Source: Branchiostoma floridae (Eukaryota > Chordata > Leptocardii > Amphioxiformes > Branchiostomatidae). From it: a stretch of 64,000 nucleotides of DNA. How positions within the stretch are numbered: the stretch's first letter is position 1; each line of letters opens with the position of its first letter. The stretch spans positions 121,666-185,665 of the forward strand of contig NW_023365751.1 in assembly GCF_000003815.2 (NCBI RefSeq). Direction: 5' to 3'. The position numbers were made by a program, and so were the translations under genes. Positions 32,980-45,494 of this stretch are shown piece after piece. Below the pieces are notes generated by a model, which saw only the letters and a list, made by a program, of their open reading frames with translations, did not search any database and had not been told where the DNA came from.

Positions 32980-35813
32980 CTAGGCTTTCAGAAGTTTGTC
33001 TGTGGCTGCGGCCAACTTTTCCATCTGAAAAATAGAGGTAAGACAGTTGCATTCTGTATGTCAAGTAATGCAATACACAAAACATCACCATTTCATTTAA
33101 TATAAATTTGCAACTGTAAAATCACTATATCGGAAATCCTGTCCAGTCTTGAAAGAGGGTATGCATGGGGGTTCCTGGCAATGCTTTAAATATCTTTTAT
33201 GTTAACAATTATGGACAGCGTTTGTCAAGTTTTGTATGGTATTGTGTCACACTATAAGTCGACATTATTCTGTGCATAAGACTAAAATGTTGTTGTACAT
33301 GTGGATTACAACTTGTACTTCCATGCAGACCCTCTTTTCAGACTGAACAGGGTTTTTTTCCCGCTGTCCGGGCTGGACAGGTTTTCCAGAAAGCCAACCC
33401 TGTATTGGTTTAATTCGTGTCTATGGGCACCGCCATTTTGTTTCCCATGATGCTAAGGGATTGATGTATGATTAGAAGTGTTAACAGGTCTTGTGCTTTG
33501 TGGTCTTGTTATAGGGAATTTCCAAACAGAATACAGTACGTGACATGACTTCACAGGAGCAATGGATTGTTTATTCCTTGACAAAGATTTGACCCGATCA
33601 GTCGAAAATTTGGGCAAGTCCAATTTTCGTGTTGGAACTCACAGTTAAACTTTTCCAGGTAGTTTAACTCAATAGATATAAATGTCATACCAATGCTTTG
33701 TAGTTTTGAATGGCCTTTGTTATTCCGACTTTCTTGGGATCAGCTGGGTCACCATCAAGTCTCTTCTTCAGGTCCTGGCTTTCCGCCTCCACTGTCTTCA
33801 GTTGGTTTTCAATGACGGTGAGTTGTGACTCCAACGTCAGGCTGTAAGGAACAGGTTAGTGTCAATTCACGAAACTTCACCCTACAGAAACATCTCAAAC
33901 TAGAAAGCAAGCAAATATGGAATGTTTACCTTCACATGTTGTAGTCTAACACTGAATACTCGCATGTTTATTCTTACTTCAATACTTTTATACGTGTATT
34001 TAGTGACCTAGGCCACTCCAGCTCTATGCTACATGTAAGACATTTGCTACATTATGCAACCGAATCTTAACCTTATTTGTTTGGAGAAGACGAAAAAAAA
34101 GACAGAGCAAAAACAATATGTTCACCTTTCATGAAGGTGAACATAATTACTATCAATACTAGCTGAAGTTGTGTTAATTGTGAAATTCGCGGGGATTTGA
34201 TTTAGTGGTAGCACTATTGACTGTAGTCACATAATGTAATGGGAAAATGTTCGCGTTGGTTATGAAAATGATTAATAAGATTCATCAAAAATAGATTTGC
34301 AGTAATCGCGCCTGTTAGCGTCTTAAGTTCGCACAGATCCTTGCCTCATTTTGGCTTTAAAAAAATCTATTTCGAAAAAATCAACTGGCGCCTATTTGCG
34401 ACGGGTTGCTTTTTGGCGAACGTCATTCGCAAACAGTCACAAACAGGCGCAACCCAGTATTAAAGGAATCGAAGTTGGTGTGTTACGCCGAACGGCGACT
34501 TATACGGTATCAGGACAGTTCGGCACATGGACAGTTCGGCCTGGACATTTCGGCCCCAAGTCCAGGACACTTCGGCCCCAGGCCGAGGACACTTCGCCCA
34601 GGCTCAGAGGACACTTCGGCCCCGCTACTTCTTTTGTGCGTGGACATGCTATGCAATGTACAAATCAATCGAACAGCTATGTGAAACGCAACGATAAAAC
34701 ATATTGAGCATTAAGTCTTGAAACATAGCAAACACACTTACCTACCACAGTTACATCTGAAACAGCCAACACGCTCTCCTGTAAAATCAAGATGATGCTA
34801 TACAAGTAAAATCATACGTCCGAAAATTATATGTTATTTAGTCAACTCGGGCTACGTGTTAGATAACTATTGTGGAGTGGACCTGGGGCCGAAGTGTCCT
34901 GATAGCCAGGGGGCCGAAGTGTCCATGTGCCGAAGTGTCCGACATTCGACTTATACCGGCTACATAGATACAGATACAGTCCAATCACTTACCGTTCCAC
35001 CTGTGTCATGGTGATTCTATTTTGGATGCTGGCTTTGTCCAGAGGCAGTTGAGTGGTCATCTTGGCCTGTCTGGTGGCCTCAACGGGAATGGCCATGGTC
35101 AGTTCCTTCATGACCTCTCCTGGCATCTTGGTCACAGAGCAGCCGGCTTCGTTTAAACACAAGCGCACATTAAAGGTGGGTTCACACTTATATATGTATG
35201 TTTTGATATTTGTATGTTTATATGCATATATTCAAGTCCATCAGAGTTGCATATAGATATATTTATGGTTAACGCAAAATCTACGAAGTTCCTTTTTATT
35301 TTGACCCGCCTGTTCTGAATGCTGGTTATCAAATTGAAAAATAATCATCTAAGCTCACCAATAATTAATGTTAATGTAAAAGCTTATACAAGCTTGATTT
35401 GAACGAACCTTGATTTAGATACTTTGTTTGTTTGCCTTTATTTAGTCTCAAAAATAATTTCATCGGGTTGGTATAATGTATGAGAATAAATCTTTTACAC
35501 AACCGATATGTACTCACTTTGTGTCTGAGAGACATCGGAAACGTTAAGTAAAGTGATCATGAGTACATATTGGTTATATAAAAGAATTCTCCTATATCCT
35601 ATTGAGATATTGTTTGCAGATCGATCAACAGCCTTTTACAATATTTGCGGCCGTACGAAAAGAGACGGACGACTTACCTGTAGGCTTGGGTGTAGCGATA
35701 GACCACACGCATTTTCCGCTTTCTTCCTTCACCGCTAAGTTAGGCGGGTTGGGAGGAGTAGCGGCCAACGCCACTGCTAGCACACCCGTAACGAAAACCA
35801 CCAGTGACTTCAT
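32980..35813 (-). CDS. Cluster gene B: small secreted two-cysteine coiled-coil protein
   Basis: Four exons: 35678-35813, 34993-35146, 33691-33841, 32980-33024, giving 161 residues with the same phases (1, 2, 0) as genes A and C. Signal peptide MKSLVVFVTGVLAVALAAT. The mature part has PPNLAVKEE, KCVWSIATP, then GCSVT, then a helix-prone region (LESQLTVIENQLKTVEAE), and ends MEKLAAATDKLLKA. Exon 1 has exactly the length of gene A exon 1 (136 nt). Two lysine-rich loops and DGDPADPKK interrupt the helix. Function unknown; a secreted oligomer is the best inference. Poly(A) signal at 32893-32898 on the minus strand. Confidence 0.85.
34506..34946. mobile_element. 441-bp inverted-repeat element with 10-bp duplication, inserted in another repeat
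   Basis: Multiple GGACAGTTCGGC or GGACACTTCGGC words occur in one orientation on the left and inverted on the right, with terminal match through TTCGGCACATGG. CGACTTATAC lies on both sides (34496-34505 and 34947-34956). The interrupted sequence, TACGCCGAACGG on one side and CCGGCTACATAGATACAG on the other, is the dispersed repeat also seen intact at 4553-4600. It lies in intron 2 of gene B. Confidence 0.75.
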
Positions 35814-37068
35814 GATCCTAAACAGGCGGTCCTAGATCAGAGCACTCTCGTACTGGGGAAGCGAAGTAACTTTTGCCCACTCAGAAGTACGCATGTAAAG
35901 GTAATAGGTGACTAATGGTTACCAGAGTGGAAGCAATTGGCTAGCGTCTGCAGTTTGTGTGGAAACCGCAAGAGGGCTGCAAAGAGTTGACGAGATGCAC
36001 TGGATCAGTACAGCACTTGCCCGTTCAATATATACTGCTGCCAGATATGAAAGGTGGCAATTACGTCTAGCTGTGGCCTGAACTGACCCAACCACGGGAC
36101 CTTGACACCACGGACTTTCATACCTCTATAACTGATAAGAGAAGAATAGCAAAATAACACAACCTTGAAATCTGTCTGAACTCGGTGAACATTTCTGAAG
36201 CCAAAGGTATTTGTCAGTGTGTGTCTAATATGTATGTATGTGTGCGCATGTATCTACCATCAAGATAAAATGTACTCAGTGTAAAGTATAACTGTCGGAG
36301 AAGATAAAGACAATGAGCCAGTGTTCTAGGTGTAGTCCTTCTTTTTTTTCACCTTTGCCAAGACGGTACTGATTTTGGTAGCGTGTCTATGTATGTATGT
36401 ATGTATCATATCTTGAGAATGGCTGGATCAATTGTGAATTGATCCTCAAAGTGATTGATTTTTGTCCTCCTAGTGGTTGATTACTGTACTTCAAATGGCA
36501 GTCCGGCTTTTATATCGTGTGTTCTGGATATCCAAAGGTCGTGATCAAGATTCAGTCTTGGGTGCTAGATAGTGCATGTGGCATAGAGTAAGTGTTCAAC
36601 GTTTAGCCCCCCTGAAGGCCTTTTTTGACACCACAGGAGCCTAAAGATCAATAAATAACAGGAGCCGATTTTGTTTGAGTCTTTCTAAGAAAATAACCCA
36701 AGAAACGGTTTGCGAATCGTTATGATGTTTGGAACGTAGATAGCTTAGTGATGTTTATTTCACCACATGATTTTCTTTGTACTAAGTAACATTTGACCTG
36801 GGCCTTGGTAAATATATCTTTACACTTTTAACTCACCCATATGACAAGCTAGAATCAAAACAGTATTACAATCGGCATACATTTTTTATTAAGAGACTGC
36901 CTGTACTGCAAGGTAAATGACGAAATAACAAGTCTTGAGACGGGTTGTTGTTGTAGAGAACATTTATTTTGCTGTTTAAATGCTTTTCTGATATGAAACT
37001 GTCTATCCTCCCTTACGGACATGTTGTTATTACACATAGAAACGTTGGTCAGTTCCTCACTGATGATG
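35814..37068. other. Intergenic between genes B and C
   Basis: The right end is the 3' UTR of gene C, with minus-strand AATAAA at 36963-36968 and 36885-36890. The left end is the putative promoter region of gene B; an ATATATA-like box occurs near 36029 but its role is uncertain. No coding or clear repeat structure was seen. Confidence 0.45.
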
Positions 37069-39672
37069 TTATGCCAACAACTTGTTGACCGCAGCTTGAA
37101 GAGAAGTCGCCTGAAAAAAGAAAGAAAGAATGAAACTTAAGGTCGGTTCACATGTGCGTATATACGCAAGTCCAAATGGAAGTCTTAGCCTTAGTCTTTG
37201 GAAGACCAGGATCTAAAGGTCGTTAGGAATATAGTGGAAAGTCGACAAATCTAGACAGATAATGTGCCAGGTATACGTCAAAATATAGACAAATGATACC
37301 CATGGCAAGTCTCTTTACGTCTTGTGTAGTTTGGTATCTTTTACATTATACTTTCCGTTCCCTAAAGCTGCCCGGCCGGGCCCCGGTTTGGAAATGTAAG
37401 ACTTATGTCCCAATTCCCATGTCTTTTTTATCATACTTTTCGAAAAATGTGATATAAAAGGCAGCAAGACACACAAAAGCTAAACAAACTTACTCATGAG
37501 CATAATCTGTGTATATTCCTTTGTAAACAATTAATTTTCGTTTCCCGCAAACAAGCCGGCCGGGCCCCGGTTTGGAAATGGGACCTAAGCCTAACGTATT
37601 AGCCTTACCTTCGAATTTAGAGCTCCTATCTCCGAGGCTAGTTTGGTGGCCCTCTGAGCCAGGAGTTTGTTGGAAGTGTCGACTTCCTGGATGGCTGCAG
37701 TCACTTCGATCACGTCCTGGTCGATCTCCATTCTGTTAGGGTGGTTGCAGCAAATACAATTACATTTATGACATCATAATGACGTCATATTACGTCATAA
37801 TGACGTGAAATTTCTTACCATACATACATTTTACATCTACATCATTTTCTAAAAAAATTGTGGTCTTGTGACAAGTTTTTTTTAGTTACAGGAGTTAGAA
37901 GGGCGGGCCTCCAAAGACAACCCTCACCCCCCACCCCAGATTGACCAAAAAGCCCGGTCATCCGAAAATGATTTCATAAGGTTTGTAGAATATCGTATAT
38001 ACGATAATTCTTTTACACAACCAGTTTGTACTCATTTTGGTTACGTTTTAATGTCTCACAATCTCTTCCTCGGGGCTTCTAACTGAAGCTCTGCTTCTCG
38101 CCGCTATATGCAGCAATGTAGGTGGCGCTTTTGTGGCGAGAACACAATCCCAAACGTGGCTAAGTTTGTATACCCCACACCCCCCACCCCACCCCTCGCT
38201 CTGGTTCATCACTGGGGTTGACTTTCTTATCCAAACCAAGCGTACAAAAATAGAACATCTTTTTTTTTCCTTTACTCAAACAGCCCTGCCGGGCCCTCGT
38301 TTGTAAATGTCACGTAGACCTTATACTACGTTCGTTCAGAACTTGTCTTGTAAAAACTGTACGTTTCCTTACCTCTCAATCATGGCCTGTGTGACGCGGT
38401 TTGCTAGAGGTGAGGAGGCCAGTTTCGTGTCTTCCACCATCTTTGTCATGCCGGCGGTCATGTCCTTGCTGAGTTGGGCGAAGGTATCCAGCTTCCCCTT
38501 GTTAGGGAAGGTGGCCGGGCAACCTGGGGAGGGGGGGCATATGGTCACGTAAGACAATGCTATACTTTCCTGAAGCAGCAATGATTACTGTTATTGGCAT
38601 ATTTTAAAGTATTAGCTTGTATATCCCTTACTACACAGACACAGACACACATACACACATACACACACACACAGACACATACACAGACGCATAGACACAC
38701 ACACACGCACACGCATACATACATACACACACACACAAACACACACATACATATATACATACACACACATACACAGACACACACACAGACATACACACGC
38801 ACACACACACAGCCATACACACACAGTTACACACACACAAATGCACAAACACACACAGACACAGACACAGACATACACACAGACACACAGACACATACAC
38901 ACACGGATAGACACACACACGCACACGCATACACACACACACTAACACAGACACACATATACATACACACACATACATACATACACAGACACTCACACAC
39001 ACACACATACACACGCACACAAACACACATACACACAGACATACACACACAGATACACACACACATACACACACACAAACACACAGACACACAGACACAC
39101 AGACAGACAGACATACACACACATACACACACTCTCTCTCATACTTATCTTATCTCAAATCTATTAGCTACTAGTTTCAAACAGTATGCATAGCAAATGA
39201 TTCATCATTTTTATAACACTTTAATATGCTGTCTGTTTCTCACTGTCATTGTCTACTGTACCTTAACTTTTAAGTTAGTCTATAGCTTCAGATTTCTAAA
39301 AAAGTCATACAACAGAGGCTTTATCTTTTTCTGCCACTTAAATGTCAAGAATATGCTAGTCACTAGTATATAATAGTAACTTAATAGTCTATAGTTAACT
39401 TCAAACAATTTAGATTATAGAGAACTATTGACCAGGTCAGTACTTAACTACCTTGCATTATGTACAAGACTAGTTCTCCGCAGTAGCCACCTAGCGCTAA
39501 ACCTGACGTGTAAGTATGTTCCTATCGTACCTCCTGCTTTTGCATCAGGAACGGGAGTTCTCATAGTCCAGACGCACTTGTTGTTGACTTCCTTCACCTC
39601 CACATTCGGCGGGTCCGCAGCCCAGGCCGCGGCGGCGAGTAGCGCCACGACTGCGACTAAAAAAGTCTTCAT
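37069..39672 (-). CDS. Cluster gene C: small secreted two-cysteine coiled-coil protein
   Basis: Four exons: 39531-39672, 38373-38523, 37609-37732, 37069-37110, giving 152 residues, phases 1, 2, 0. Signal peptide MKTFLVAVVALLAAAAWAA. The mature part has PPNVEVKE, KCVWTMRTPVP, then GCPATFP, and helix-prone sequence (VEDTKLASSPLANRVTQA; IQEVDTSNKLLAQRATKL), ending LQAAVNKLLA. Exons 2 and 3 have exactly the same length as in gene A (151 and 124 nt), and the motifs V(K/R)E, C(V/I)W and GCPxTFP are shared, so these are tandem duplicates. Intron 1 carries a long (CA)n array. Function unknown; secreted. Confidence 0.87.
38630..39135. repeat. (CA)n microsatellite with interruptions
   Basis: About 500 bp of ACACAC with scattered AGAC, ATAC and GCAC variants in intron 1 of gene C. 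Long open frames in several frames here are low-complexity artefacts. Confidence 0.97.
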
Positions 39673-39918
39673 GATTATTCTGCCCGCTTGTAGTCCCTCA
39701 GGAGCCCGTGTAGAGATCCCGAACCTACCGTGGTTCAAGCGATTGTTGTCCGGTCGAAGTCCTCTCGGGACCAAGTCAACATTTCGTTGATTGGAAGACT
39801 TGTGTTTGTCTCTTATCAAGATGGACAAACTGACGGAACGAAAATCTCAGCATGTCAATTCCTGAGTAAGACTTTTCCTTATTGTGAGTCGATATATACC
39901 GAGTGCAACTCTTATGGT

Positions 39919-40018
39919 NNNNNNNNNNNNNNNNNNNNNNNNNNNNNNNNNNNNNNNNNNNNNNNNNNNNNNNNNNNNNNNNNNNNNNNNNNNNNNNNNN
40001 NNNNNNNNNNNNNNNNNN
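39919..40018. other. Assembly gap, 100 N
   Basis: Run of 100 N between genes C and D, real length unknown. Confidence 0.99.
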
Positions 40019-40269
40019 TTTGGACGTCACCATTTCGTTGTCACGTTTGTATGTTGACATCGTCAGCTAAAATGCACGGTACCATTTGGGTTGTTTGCGC
40101 CTTTTTCGTATATATATACACGTTTACGTACCACTAGTGCAGCAACAGAACACAGTGGACAGTACTACTACTACTACGTATCTATTTCATCCAAACGCAT
40201 TATTAGCCTCAACCAGGCCTTCCAACGTGGGCATGGATAGTAAAATTCAGTATATAAAGGGGTGTGGGG

Positions 40270-40420
40270 TGTCCAGGAGAGTCAGTCCGCGGGTTTGGGG
40301 AAAACGTCTCCCCCACGTAGGCCTCTCGGGATCTCTTTTTAATGTCCTATCCGAGGGACATTCCTAACGGAAGCTAGGTACACATTTTTACCTGACTTAA
40401 GTGAGAAAATTGGAGTTAAA
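40270..40420 (-). mobile_element. SINE fragment
   Basis: AATGTCCTATCCGAGGGAC matches the SINE body at 59755-60075 (AACGTCCTATCCGAGGGAC) in the same orientation, and TTTTTACCTGACTTAAGTGAG resembles the adjoining region. The tRNA-like head is missing or decayed. Confidence 0.55.
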
Positions 40421-41048
40421 AGGCACAGGAGTTTCAATCGCTTGTTGCTACGTTTAATCACCACGATCAACATGTCTCATGACGAATTATTCTTACAGTT
40501 ATTAAAAATTGGAGATTCTGTACGTCATTCTACATTCACAACAACATTTAATCAGTGTATCATACAACTATAGCTACGCAATACCAACCTCCGCGTAAAG
40601 GTAAATATTTCATAAATGAACTCAAGCAAAATCAAAGCTCCGAGATAGATCACGTTTATTTCAGTGGTGAGAGAAGTCACAACGATCTGAAAGTTGCTAC
40701 AACGGGAGGAAATGAATGAATATGTTTCTATGTTTCAACAGATCCAACGTTTTGTCTAATAATGTACCTTAAACTATTTGTGTTTTTTTCTGTAACGACC
40801 AAAGGTCAGTGACCGGAGTGTTCTGTGCAGTATATTAATTTGCAAAACAGTTGTGTTATCTAATGTTTTTAATCGCTAATTTTATACAGATCTTAAAAAC
40901 TGTGTTTTAAACATTCATTCTGTAGAAGGTTCTATAACTGCCAGTAATGATATACGAGTTTAAGACGAACATCTTTTGCGAGACTGCTAAGATGCAAGTC
41001 AAACGGGTTGCCTTTTACATCAATTTCTTTCTTTTCTTTTATCTTATC

Positions 41049-43970
41049 TTAGATGTCATGCTCCCTCAAAAACTTCTCCAGTGCTGGCAGGACTTCGTCC
41101 GCTTCTTCGTCGGAACCCTCGTCCGTCTCAGGGTCTGAGGCGTCGACGGGCCCCTGGTAGAAGTCGGGGTCGTCCGTGGTGAACGGGTCATATTCCTCGG
41201 GGCTCAGGGCGAGGTGAATCTCGGAGGACCTGGTCGTCTTCCCCTTCATTAGAGTCTGGGCTCGGTTGTACACATCGGTGGCCTATAGATCACAACAAGG
41301 TCAACAATACGCAGTTGGTAAATGTAGTTATGAACTCAGAAAAATATACTAGTGAATATAAAGTGGGAGTTCATTGAGGTTTACATTATTGGTTGACTAC
41401 GCCAGCCTTGCTCATGGGCCGGCCAATGCTTTCTTTATGACGTGTCCTCAGTAACGGCTCGTAAGTGCCAGATAACCTGTGTCGTCTCCCGTCTCTATTC
41501 AAGATGTAGAGGTATCTCAAGATATCCGCATAGAATCTCCAGGATACTCTGGTTCACTGGATAAAGTGATGAGGACTTTAAGTGATGTAACAGTACCTCT
41601 GCTATCTATTTTGTCTGACCCTTACGTCTTCAATTTGAGCTTTCGTGCATAAACAAAGGTTCAAATATATAAAAAAAAGAAAACAAATTCTAAATCCTAG
41701 ATTCAGAGCAGGGTGTCTAACAAAGATGGGAGAAGGAAGCTGTATACATTCGAGGTCACCGCGCGACTTTGACGGGGGATGACACAGCTTAACGTCACGT
41801 TCCGGAAGTAACAGGAGATAGGTCTATTCACTGAACAAAACTCTAACCTTCATTCAAAAGGTAAAGAATACGTACCGCTCTTAGTTGTCCACAAATTGTT
41901 GCTAGTTCAAAAAGTTCAAAGTAAAGTACAGGTACCTTCACAATGTCCGCTTGTATGGCCTTCAACTCGTTCTCTCTGTCTTCAACCAGCTTCTTAAGCT
42001 CGGCGTTTTTCTTCTGGGCCTGTAGGGTAAAAATAGAAATAAGTGCCTGAATCATTACAACCTACTAACAGTCATACGACAGTAAGTACAGCACAGTCTT
42101 GTATTCGTTTACTAGTTTAACATAAAAAATATTTACAAAGAAATTTTAAACACATCAATTCTAGATTGATAACTCTACTTGAAGATGTTTTCTATGGTTA
42201 TTATTTAGAATGTAGTTAACGGCAGTTTTACCTCACTTAGCTTTTGCTTGAGTGAGAGGATCTGACCTTTGACCTTTGTTCGCTCGACCTGCAATGTGAA
42301 AAAAAAATATGAATAGTGTGATGAAACGTTACGGCCTTGTCATGAACATTCTACTGAAAATCAGAACAACGGTTACTGTACAATGTTCTAAAATGTTCTA
42401 CTGGTTTTGCGATGATGTTTCTGTAGTTCCATTTACATATATAGTCACTCAACAGACTTCATTAGGGTTTATTTCAGACAACTTGCAGAAGAGAGATCTT
42501 AGTTAAGATCTATGTAGTAACGTAAAATGAGAATGAGTACTCAATTCGCTAGAAATGATAGTACTATTATATAACGTTTTGTCTTTGTGTTGTGACATGT
42601 ACTTAGCTCGATTGAGCAAAAATTTACAATAAATCAAAATAAAAGTCTTCTTTCATTCATTAATAATTGAAGTGTTGATGTTTACCTGTTCTGTAAGAAC
42701 GTCGCTTTGCATCTTGGCGGAGAAAGCCTTCTGGTCCTTCTCCATGGTGTCCATCTCTTTCTTCACGTCATCCAGCGTCTTCTTCACGGCGTCCATAGCC
42801 TTCTGGTCTGCCGCACTCACCGTACATAGCTTGTCTGGGAGGTGGAACATTGTAAGGGGCATGCGTGTGTTATTATTATCTTATTACCACTAAAAAGGTT
42901 GGTTATACATGTGTTTTCGTCGGCGTTTGTGCCCGCTCCGCTATTTCGCCTGTATATCTCTTTGTGTTTCTGTCTGTTTGTACGTGTGTGTGTGCATGCG
43001 TGTTTGTGTGTGTCTCTGTGTGGGGGTGTGTCTGTCCGTCGGTGCATATGTCCTCTCCTTAAGTGCGGATCCTGGGAAACCGGGGGGCCCCCATCCTTAA
43101 AGCCTGCCCGTCCCGGGGGTAATTGCCATGGGTGGGCCATGATCTGTGGGCCCCTCCTTATTGGGAACCCGGGGTGGCCTTTCCCTCTTGGGGCTCTGGT
43201 CTGATGTTTTGCCTCAAAAANNNNNNNNNNNNNNNNNNNNNNNNNNNNNNNNNNNNNNNNNNNNNNNNNNNNNNNNNNNNNNNNNNNNNNNNNNNNNNNN
43301 NNNNNNNNNNNNNNNNNNNNNNACCATGTTGCGTCAATGTGTTGACGAACTAGAGTGGCAATTCAACAGTTCAATATTCCCCACATGTCCTCCAGAGATT
43401 GCACATAACAAGAGAACAGTCTTGTCACAAATGTTTCCAATGTATACGTAGTGGTAGTTTGTTGCTTTAAACAATCTCTGATAGTTGTATGATGATGATG
43501 ATGATTGTATAGCATAAAGCTATCATACCCCTCCACCCCCCACCCCCCCACCCCCAACACACATACACACACACATCGCCTCCTTCAACCATAATCACTG
43601 CGTGTAAATACCACAAGCTTGCGCAACGTGGACCTATACAATGACAAAACTTTTATAACCCCAAGATTTTCTACAAATCTAGGGTTACATTAGCCCATCA
43701 ATTTTTTCTCCTCGTTATGTGTTATTCTATTTGAATCTATCACAATGAAATGGTCGGAAAATACCAGGTGCATGAGCATCTTCACAACTTGCAATGCTTC
43801 AAATGCTCCACAACAACGCGGTTTTACAGACATACATTCTCACCACTTGAACACAAGTCAATTCACTTACTGTCTATCTCCGTCTGGGCGATCTTGAACT
43901 TGAGCTCGCAGTCTGCCGCCCGGCTCAGAGCCACGCAGCCCAGAAGGGTGAAAACTAAGAAGAGACGCAT
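41049..43970 (-). CDS. Cluster gene D: secreted coiled-coil protein with acidic tail
   Basis: Five exons: 43871-43970, 42686-42834, 42232-42288, 41936-42019, 41049-41282, giving 207 residues. Signal peptide MRLFLVFTLLGCVALSRAA is followed by DCELKFKIAQ and KLCTVS, a two-cysteine segment similar to DKCVFKFEA and TTCASL of the nested fibrinogen-related protein, and both introns follow soon after. Then a long Lys/Glu/Met coiled coil (VKKTLDDVKKEMDTMEKDQK; KKLVEDRENELKAIQ) runs over about 95 residues. The last exon encodes an acidic stretch with DPETDEGSDEEADE. There is no fibrinogen domain. I infer a secreted, oligomeric relative of the N-terminal half of the fibrinogen-related gene; the function is unknown. 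Confidence 0.87.
43060..43220. other. Probable low-quality sequence next to a gap
   Basis: The sequence suddenly becomes rich in doubled and tripled letters (GGGAAACCGGGGGGCCCCC, TTAAAGCCTGCCCG) up to the N-run at 43221. This pattern is typical of a low-quality read end rather than biology. The frames across it should be ignored. It lies in intron 1 of gene D. Confidence 0.6.
43221..43322. other. Assembly gap, 102 N
   Basis: Run of 102 N in intron 1 of gene D. Confidence 0.99.
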
Positions 43971-44199
43971 GTTGACTACACCGCTGTCTCTGTAAGGTAC
44001 AGTAACTCAGGCGGACTCGTCCAGAACTCGGACCTTGTCGGGTAGAAGGGCGATCTGATCCCCCGGTAATCAGTTAATGATTAATGTAAACAAAGAAACA
44101 AGCAAATTGTTCTTAGACTTCTAGATCGTGTCAGGGAAAATTTTAAATGTATCTACCTTTCTCTAATATGTCTCTATGCCCACGCGTATCTAACTGTTA

Positions 44200-44432
44200 A
44201 CTAAAGTTTCTGTGTGCGCGTGTATACGCGCGTGTGTATGCGCGTGTGAATGTGTGTATATGGTGTAACTTGCTGTGTGTATGTGTATGCTTTGCGCAAG
44301 TGTGTGCGTGCACTGCGTTTATGTGTGTTTCTATGGTCGTGTGTGTGTATGTATGTATGTATGTGTGTGTGTGTGTGCGTGTGTGTGTGTGTGTGTGTGC
44401 GTGTGTCACAGTGTGTGTGTGTGTGTGGTTTA
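44200..44432. repeat. (GT)n microsatellite
   Basis: GTGTGT array with GCGC and TATG variants, just upstream of gene D. The open frames in it are low-complexity artefacts. Confidence 0.95.
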
Positions 44433-45179
44433 AGTGAAGGAACAATGATTGAACTTTTGAAGTACCGTCTAAATTGTATTCTTTTAATTATCGTTGTTGT
44501 TCAAGCTAAAACAACATCACGCCATTCAAAGATCACATTTCCAACACAGCTCACAACGTCGTTGGATGAAATGTACTAATATCACCATAATTGTTAGCAT
44601 TTCTTACAAGAAATTGAATCCTCTCCCCTTCAAAAACATTGTTAATTGTGTTGAATTGCCAAACAAACAAATGTCATTTGGAAAAAATCACAAAACCCGA
44701 TATATAGTTAAAAAAGCACTGTTTCACAAAGTCTTTATTTAGACGACGCGATGTACGTAAGAAAAAGAAGACAAGTTTTTGTTCCAAATAGTCTAAGTGT
44801 CCCTGTCGCACTCGGTCTTTAAACAATCCCCTCTAGACGGACATTGAATGATGCTACCCCAATGCGGTGTATCAAAAAGTACCACAGAAGAGAATACGTG
44901 ATTACAACTAACGCCTTTACCATTGTTTTTAATCCTTGGTTCGAGGTTCAACAGATTATGCAAAGTCCTTGTGAGATAGAGGTCGGTGCCGTGTATGGAT
45001 TTGAAGATAAAAATGTCAGCAAATGTTTGATGTCAGCAGGGATCAGTGACACCTTATTGTCTCGACCGAGGGGACAAATAGACGGTATCAAAACGTAAAG
45101 AAAGCACCAGATTTGGGGACACAAACAGCATGATTAGGAATATTGCAAAACCCATTTAAACCTCCGCTGTGCCATAACT

Positions 45180-45315
45180 AGAATCTAGAGGTCCCGAGGT
45201 CGATACCCGCCGTGCCCCCGACGTTGTGCCCTTGGGAAAGGCACTTCACAACCTTACTCACTTCACCCAGGTGTAAAAATGGGTACCTGGCTTCGGTCGG
45301 GGAGGCTTAAAGTAA
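45180..45315 (+). mobile_element. SINE fragment with tRNA B-box-like head
   Basis: GAGGTCGATACCCG resembles a decayed B box. It is followed by TGCCCTTGGGAAAGGCACTT, also present in the SINE at 59755-60075, then AAAAATGGGTACCTGGCTTC. A second copy lies 300 bp downstream. Confidence 0.6.
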
Positions 45316-45494
45316 GAAAGACTACCTTTGCCTTCTGTCTGTAGTACTACTGTACTGTGTATGTGGCACCATTAATATGAGTTATTAGCTTGAGTGCAGT
45401 ACCACATTGTCCTCGTCTGTCCAAAAACAAATAGAAAAAAATCTTCCGCTGTGACCCCGATCATAGACCGTGTTCAAGGATTGTTTGACTCCAA

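Larger units (their letters stand above)
39673..41048. other. Intergenic between genes C and D
   Basis: Holds the gap at 39919-40018, a minus-oriented SINE fragment near 40270-40420, the presumed promoter of gene C, and a minus-strand AATAAA for gene D at 40655-40660, giving a 3' UTR of about 390 bp. No other coding exon was found. Confidence 0.5.

Noticed and set aside
38594-39193. 199-codon open frame rich in Thr and His, with antisense Cys/Val frames
   Set aside because: Pure translation of a CA/GT microsatellite inside an intron of gene C; all frames are open because the repeat lacks stops.
42842-43204. 120-codon plus-strand frame near the gap
   Set aside because: Runs through a GT-rich tract and probable low-quality sequence before the N-run; no homology.
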